From assembly GCA_003558105.1 (NCBI GenBank), contig PWMS01000040.1:1-37531 (forward strand): DNA of 37,531 bases, in the 5' to 3' direction. The translations under genes and the position numbers were made by a program. Positions 33,505 through 37,531 of the stretch are shown here, piece by piece; position 1 is the stretch's first letter, and every line of letters begins with the position of its first letter. Under the pieces are notes generated by a model. That model was given only the letters and a program-made list of their open reading frames with translations, was not told the DNA's origin and did not search any database. The stretch is from Mollicutes bacterium (GTDB lineage: Bacteria; Bacillota_I; Bacilli_A; Izemoplasmatales; Izemoplasmataceae).

Positions 33505-33730
33505 AACATCGTTTTAAGAGAGCCGATGGTGGTGTGAATCGGTAACGCTTGTTTTAACTGAATGGATCTACGAGAGGACATCTGAAAAAAGTAAGATGTC
33601 ACGGGTGCTTCCGTTACAAAGCTAAGGTATGATTGTACCTGAATTAAGCGCTTTTTATAAGCGAAATATGAGGTGGCACCACGGCGAAAACAACCGTCCT
33701 CTACACAGTTTTTGTGTAGGGGATTTTTTT
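33505..33730 (+). promoter_or_regulatory. tryptophan T-box riboswitch upstream of trpB
   Basis: Stem I begins with AGAGAGCCGATGG and GGTGTGAAT apical elements. The specifier is read as TGG (Trp) at 33563-33565 within CTGAATGGATC. The T-box sequence is AGGTGGCACCACGG (33671-33684); its UGGC bulge (33674-33677) would pair with an ACCA-type end whose discriminator base is G, as expected for bacterial tRNA-Trp. A terminator at 33697-33729 completes it. Uncharged tRNA-Trp should prevent termination and turn trpB on. Confidence 0.92.
33697..33729 (+). terminator. T-box terminator before trpB
   Basis: Eleven-base stem (33697-33707 with 33713-33723, one G-U), five-base loop, then seven T. Confidence 0.92.
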
Positions 33731-33780
33731 ATTTCCTCATGGTTTAGGTATCGATCAAATAAAAATAAGGAGAAAGAAAG

Positions 33781-34962
33781 ATGCAAACACAATTTGGTCG
33801 TTTTGGTGGTCAATTCGTACCACCGCAAGTTATCACAGCATTAAACGAATTAGAAACTGCTTTTGAGGCCGCAAAAAAAGATCCCAGTTTTGAGGAAGAA
33901 TTCAAGTATTATCTTAAACAGTATGTCGGTAGAGAAAATCCCCTTTATTACGCAAAAAACTTAAGTGAATCCTTAGGTGGCGCAAAAATCTATTTAAAAA
34001 GAGAGGATTTAAACCACACAGGTGCCCACAAGATTAACAACACCATCGGACAAATTTTACTCGCGAAAAGAATGGGTAAAAAAAAGGTTATCGCAGAGAC
34101 GGGCGCAGGGCAACATGGGGTTGCGACTGCGACTGCGGCAGCCTTATTTGGGATGGAATGTGAAATTTTTCAAGGGTCAATCGATATGGAAAGACAGCGA
34201 TTAAATGTCTATCGAATGGAAATGCTAGGTGCGAAAGTCACCGGTGTCTCACAAGGGACAGCGACTCTATCCGATGCCGTGGATGTCGCCATTAATGCTT
34301 GGGTTGAACGTTTGGATGATACCTTCTATCTACTCGGCAGCGCCGTTGGTCCACACCCTTTCCCCTCTATGGTACGTTATTTTCAACGGGTTATCGGTGA
34401 AGAGGCTAAAGCACAAATTTTAGCGCAAGAAAACCGGCTGCCTGATTATCTAATCGCTTGTGTTGGTGGTGGATCAAACGCCATTGGGTTATTTCAAACC
34501 TTCTTAGCCGATCAAGATGTTAACATCATCGGCGTCGAAGCCGCTGGTAAAGGCATCCAGACCAATCAACATGCAGCGACAATGACCTTGGGCAAAGAAA
34601 GCGTCATCCATGGGATGAACACTAAAGTTGTTTTGAATGCGCAAGGAGACATCAGTCCTGTTTATAGCATATCAGCAGGCTTAGATTACCCTGGGGTCGG
34701 CCCAGAACATGCCCACTTGCAAGAAACCGGACGCGTCAACTATGTACACGCCTCAGACAAAGAAGCGGTTGAAGCGATGTACCTACTTTCCGCAAAAGAA
34801 GGCATTATTCCTGCGATAGAAACGGCACATGCCATCGCAGAAGCCGTGAAACTCGCCCCAACCTTGTCCAACGATAAAATTATCATCATCAACCTCTCAG
34901 GGCGTGGGGATAAAGATGTCGAAGCAATGTACAACTTACAAGAAAGTCCTCAAAAAGACTGA
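33781..34962 (+). CDS. trpB: tryptophan synthase beta subunit (stand-alone)
   Basis: PLP enzyme of 393 aa joining indole and serine to tryptophan. Type 1 features: [14 protein letters not shown] with the PLP Lys, ETGAGQHG with the catalytic Glu, [17 protein letters not shown] in the communication region, [10 protein letters not shown] for cofactor phosphate, and SGRGDKD at the end. GGAGAAAG precedes ATG 33781. No trpA or other trp gene adjoins it; it is the only gene under its T-box and is followed by a terminator. Either trpA lies elsewhere or the enzyme salvages external indole (inference). Confidence 0.96.
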   Translation: MQTQFGRFGGQFVPPQVITALNELETAFEAAKKDPSFEEEFKYYLKQYVGRENPLYYAKNLSESLGGAKIYLKREDLNHTGAHKINNTIGQILLAKRMGKKKVIAETGAGQHGVATATAAALFGMECEIFQGSIDMERQRLNVYRMEMLGAKVTGVSQGTATLSDAVDVAINAWVERLDDTFYLLGSAVGPHPFPSMVRYFQRVIGEEAKAQILAQENRLPDYLIACVGGGSNAIGLFQTFLADQDVNIIGVEAAGKGIQTNQHAATMTLGKESVIHGMNTKVVLNAQGDISPVYSISAGLDYPGVGPEHAHLQETGRVNYVHASDKEAVEAMYLLSAKEGIIPAIETAHAIAEAVKLAPTLSNDKIIIINLSGRGDKDVEAMYNLQESPQKD

Positions 34963-34987
34963 AAAATAGTCAAACTTTTATAAAAAT

Positions 34988-35018
34988 AGCATATCTAATT
35001 AAAATGATATGCTTTTTT
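34988..35018 (+). terminator. terminator of trpB
   Basis: AGCATATC (34988-34995) pairs with GATATGCT (35006-35013), ten-base loop, T-run. Confidence 0.82.
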
Positions 35019-35019
35019 A

Positions 35020-35054
35020 TTTACATTAACCCCCATAAAGTGTAATATTACACT
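35020..35054 (+). promoter_or_regulatory. promoter with palindromic operator for the HTH gene
   Basis: TTTACA (35020-35025), 17-base spacer, TAATAT (35043-35048). The -10 box lies inside a perfect 16-base palindrome, AGTGTAATATTACACT (35039-35054), just before the AGGAGG. A protein bound there would block initiation, fitting autoregulation by the HTH protein. Confidence 0.7.
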
Positions 35055-35068
35055 ATAGGAGGACGTCT

Positions 35069-35533
35069 ATGGAAAAACAAACATTAATTCGCGTTGTTTC
35101 TGAGAAGATGCGCCTTTTAAGAAATGAATACCATTTTTCACAAGAAAAGATGGCAGAAACGATTGGCGTTTCCAAAAAAACCCTAATCCAAATTGAAAAA
35201 GAACGAACGCTGGCTTCTTGGTCAACCATCATCAGTGTTTGTGCTTTGTTTCGTAAAAGCGAAATCTTACAGATGACACTTGGTGATGATCCCTTGCCTA
35301 TCGTTGAAGCCATCAGTTTTGAAAAGATGTTGTTGCCAAAAAAAATGACCGGTGGGGGGAAAATGTTTTGGAAAACCATCGAACAAGAAGGTAAATTCAA
35401 AATTCAAAAAAATTTACTCTCCAACCACTACCGTCTTATCGATGGTAATGGCTTTCGTTGGATTAGTACTTTTGATAAAGATTATGTTTTTAAGCAATTC
35501 AATACCTTGATTAGGAGAGATGAACATGCGTAA
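35069..35533 (+). CDS. XRE-type helix-turn-helix transcriptional regulator
   Basis: A 154-aa DNA-binding protein. Residues about 7-65 are a Cro/CI-type HTH (LRNEYHFSQEKMAETIGVSKKTLIQIE). The C-terminal ~80 residues (from about FEKMLLPKKM, through GGGKMFWKTIEQEGKF and HYRLIDGNGFRW) form a small domain that I do not recognise beyond its recurrence in such regulators. GGAGGACG seven bases before ATG 35069. Its last codons overlap the DUF2157 start, so it probably controls its own operon, with the palindrome at 35039-35054 as likely operator. Confidence 0.88.
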   Translation: MEKQTLIRVVSEKMRLLRNEYHFSQEKMAETIGVSKKTLIQIEKERTLASWSTIISVCALFRKSEILQMTLGDDPLPIVEAISFEKMLLPKKMTGGGKMFWKTIEQEGKFKIQKNLLSNHYRLIDGNGFRWISTFDKDYVFKQFNTLIRRDEHA

Positions 35534-36596
35534 GAAAATCAGTAGAAGACAATACCGGTTTTTAGAGGAGACGCTCAATGATTCTGTTGATCGTGGTATT
35601 ATTGAAAAGACAAAGAAAAAAGATATATTGGCTTATTATGACGTCCAAGAAGGGCTTGATTTTATTAAAGTCCTAGTGACAATTGGCGCCATCTTAATCG
35701 GTCTAGGTATCTTGTTGATCATCGTCAGCAACTGGGCGGCATTGCCTGCTTTCGGTCAGCTAGCTATTCTTGCGGCCTTGTTAAGTACGACCATGGGCGC
35801 CAGTTTATATCTTAAAGAGAATAAACCGATGACGGCCCATGCCTTACTTTATTTAGCGTTATTGATTTTTGGCGCCAGTCTATTTTTAATCAACCAAGGG
35901 TTTAATTTCAATATTGCGACCAATACCTTGTTTTTTGTATGGACACTAGGCGCGGTTTTGCTATCTTCGATGCACAAAGATATTTTGTTGTTCCTAGCCT
36001 CTCATGTACTCGCATTAATCTTTGTTTTAAACAGTTTAAATGACTTTATTTTCATTCAGCTCATTGCCTTACTCGTCATCTTCTTTGGGGGTAATTATTA
36101 TTATAATTACCGGAAAATCCTTACCTTTGCGACCTTGGCTTTGATGATGGTCTATATTATTTACACCTTGAATTATTTTGATGTCACATCCCCGCTTATT
36201 TCCCTGATTATCTTCACCATTGGTATCCTTTTATACCACCTGAAACACGAATTAAATTATGTGATTTTTCAATTGGTCGGTCTTTTAAATATCGGGATTG
36301 CGGGCTTTATCTTAACTTTTCCTGAACAATGGCAGCAATTCAATTTTATAGATACGGGTTCATCCTTTAGTATTCCCTTTAGTATTGCTTTGATTATTTA
36401 TTCCCTTGCCTTGGTCTCAAGACGACAAATCGTTCCACTTGTGACCATCAGTGCTTTGATTTTACGTTATTATTTCGATACGTTATTTGACTTTTTACCA
36501 AGAGCGTTATTTTTCATTATCGGTGGCATCATCATTTTAGGTCTTGGTTACTTTATTGAGAAATACCGCAAAAAAGGCGGGGGTTCCATTGTTTAA
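35526..36596 (+). CDS. DUF2157 multi-spanning membrane protein
   Basis: A 356-aa protein. The soluble N-terminus (SRRQYRFLEETLNDSVDRG ... ILAYYDV) followed by FIKVLVTIGAILIGLGILLIIVSNW is the DUF2157 signature, and about nine to ten further hydrophobic helices follow. Start ATG 35526 lies eight bases after AGGAG, overlapping the regulator gene; the ATG at 35520 is possible but closer to the site. It overlaps the next gene by eight bases. DUF2157 proteins commonly travel with GDYXXLXY proteins, as here; no function is established. Confidence 0.85.
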   Translation: MRKKISRRQYRFLEETLNDSVDRGIIEKTKKKDILAYYDVQEGLDFIKVLVTIGAILIGLGILLIIVSNWAALPAFGQLAILAALLSTTMGASLYLKENKPMTAHALLYLALLIFGASLFLINQGFNFNIATNTLFFVWTLGAVLLSSMHKDILLFLASHVLALIFVLNSLNDFIFIQLIALLVIFFGGNYYYNYRKILTFATLALMMVYIIYTLNYFDVTSPLISLIIFTIGILLYHLKHELNYVIFQLVGLLNIGIAGFILTFPEQWQQFNFIDTGSSFSIPFSIALIIYSLALVSRRQIVPLVTISALILRYYFDTLFDFLPRALFFIIGGIIILGLGYFIEKYRKKGGGSIV

Positions 36597-37194
36597 ATTT
36601 TGGAAAAACAACCTGATAAAATACGGGGTATCTTTAGGTGTTTTGATGCTTCTTATTCTTGCGCTTTCCCTCCCCGCTTTAACGATCAGAACCTTAGGTG
36701 AAAACGTCATTTTAGAAGGCGAGTATCGCTATGCACAAAAACGTATGGACGGTGGTGTAGTGGATTATGATTTAGCAATTCAAACCGTTGAATTCGACGA
36801 TATTTCATCTTCAATCCAATCCTTAATCATTGAACAAAGTAACGAAATGAATGTTTTGGGCGCCGAATTAGATTTTGCAGGCGCCTTATACTTACATCTA
36901 GAAATAAATGATGAGAACCGCGTTACTTCAATATATCTAGATAAGATTGTTCCAGATGATAAAAATCTTTATCTAACGGTTCAAAAAGCCTTCTTAGACT
37001 ATGATAATAATAGAGATACCCCTGAAGACACGCCGGTGGTTAGTGGTCTTAGAGTAGAATTTGACTTAAAAGATTACCACATGTCGTCTGAAGCTATTGA
37101 TGCCTTAAACGATGATTTTGATGATCGTCAAATCTTGGTTTACACCCGTATTTATAAAGGTCAGATTCAAGTCATGGAAATCAAAAAACCTTAA
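36589..37194 (+). CDS. GDYXXLXY-like membrane-anchored protein
   Basis: A 201-aa protein with one N-terminal membrane helix (about 10-31) and an extracytoplasmic remainder. The C-terminal part (VEFDLKDYHMSSEAIDAL, then LVYTRIYKGQIQVMEI) resembles the closing strands of GDYXXLXY-domain proteins, but the name-giving motif is diverged (GEYRY...). The likely start is TTG 36589 behind a GGCGGGGG stretch; a TTG at 36544 lies inside the membrane part of DUF2157. Position right after DUF2157 is the main support for the family call. Function unknown. Confidence 0.65.
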   Translation: MFKFWKNNLIKYGVSLGVLMLLILALSLPALTIRTLGENVILEGEYRYAQKRMDGGVVDYDLAIQTVEFDDISSSIQSLIIEQSNEMNVLGAELDFAGALYLHLEINDENRVTSIYLDKIVPDDKNLYLTVQKAFLDYDNNRDTPEDTPVVSGLRVEFDLKDYHMSSEAIDALNDDFDDRQILVYTRIYKGQIQVMEIKKP

Positions 37195-37222
37195 CAAAAC
37201 GATGCCTTTATGTTTAAAGGGA

Positions 37223-37228
37223 TATAAT
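37223..37228 (+). promoter_or_regulatory. possible -10 box before the last gene
   Basis: A perfect TATAAT 42 bases before the ATG at 37271; no good -35 box at the usual distance. Confidence 0.3.
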
Positions 37229-37270
37229 CTTGGTGCATGAAATCTTACGTCAATCACTCAGGAGGACATC

Positions 37271-37531
37271 ATGAGCTTTCCCATAGCCTTTATTATAACT
37301 ATTGCCTATTTTTTCGTTATATTGTTTGTTGTTTCAGTAATCCTGAAATCATTTTTTCATGTCCCACAAGAGATGGTTAGAAAATTTCAACACATCGGTT
37401 ATGCTTTCTCAATATTTTTGTTTTTAGAGCTTTATGATCCTTGGTATCAAGCTTTGTTCGCTATTGGTATATTTATGCTGAGTATATTTATGGGCCTTTG
37501 GTTATTTGAAAAGAGTCCCCTTTACAAAAAA
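37271..37531 (+). CDS. dolichol/phytol-kinase-like membrane protein, N-terminal part (runs off the window)
   Basis: ATG 37271 behind GGAGG (37261-37265, spacing five) opens a frame still open at the window end after 87 codons. There is one hydrophobic segment at about 4-29, then PQEMVRKFQHIGYAFSIF. The E-x-x-RK-x-x-H pattern is the recurring motif of CTP-dependent polyprenol/phytol kinases and related cytidylyltransferase-like membrane enzymes. Further membrane segments follow. With less than half the protein present, the assignment rests on that motif. Confidence 0.5.
   Translation, partial: MSFPIAFIITIAYFFVILFVVSVILKSFFHVPQEMVRKFQHIGYAFSIFLFLELYDPWYQALFAIGIFMLSIFMGLWLFEKSPLYKK

Noticed and set aside
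33629-33844. 71-codon + strand ORF overlapping the trpB start
   Set aside because: It lies in the T-box antiterminator and terminator and reads into trpB out of frame; the RNA element explains the sequence.
35053-35400. 115-codon minus-strand ORF
   Set aside because: Antisense to the HTH regulator, which has a promoter, ribosome binding site and clear domain.

Overview
The window is 37.5 kb of AT-rich bacterial chromosome, densely coded on both strands. TGA is used as a stop and TGG for Trp, so the standard code applies. AGGAGG-type ribosome binding sites, lipoproteins with a lipobox, a PASTA domain, a tRNA-Trp T-box and a guanine riboswitch point to a low-GC Gram-positive-type organism (Bacillota or a wall-less relative such as the Izemoplasma/Haloplasma lineages; the exact placement is inference). 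Acidic secreted proteins, a glycine-betaine transporter and ornithine aminotransferase fit a saline habitat. No rRNA, tRNA, IS element, phage or CRISPR array is visible.

Region 1 (1-6400) is a miscellany: a partial alpha/beta hydrolase; a secreted acidic lipoprotein with a PASTA domain and two degenerate barnase-like repeats; an S9 peptidase; an iron alcohol dehydrogenase; a DUF805 membrane protein; and a PAS-GGDEF diguanylate cyclase. Region 2 (6580-9780) is guaA-guaB behind a guanine riboswitch with its own terminator. Region 3 (9780-15900, minus strand) holds a fumarate-reductase-like flavoprotein, a methyltransferase, ornithine aminotransferase, and a three-gene cassette of two zinc-ribbon proteins plus a large protein of unknown function. 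Region 4 (16400-19520) is a glycine betaine/proline ABC transporter operon (ATPase-CBS, permease, binding lipoprotein).

Region 5 (19620-28040) is a complete histidine operon, hisZ-G-D-C-B-H-A-F-IE plus a PHP histidinol phosphatase, with overlapping or abutting genes. It is preceded by two tandem short ORFs rich in His codons, each followed by a terminator: a double leader-peptide attenuator. Region 6 (28080-33440) is an aromatic operon (DAHP synthase, tyrA, aroB, aroA, aroC) preceded by a 14-codon leader peptide with a Tyr-Tyr-Tyr run and a terminator. Region 7 (33440-35020) is a stand-alone trpB under a Trp T-box. Region 8 (35020-37531) is an HTH regulator with a palindromic operator, DUF2157 and GDYXXLXY-like membrane proteins, and the start of a dolichol/phytol-kinase-like protein.

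The most notable theme is transcription attenuation. Five RNA devices of three kinds (guanine aptamer, ribosome-stalling leader peptides, T-box) control guanine, histidine, tyrosine/aromatic and tryptophan genes within about 27 kb. The second main observation is the PASTA lipoprotein with tandem barnase-like domains that appear to have lost catalytic residues.
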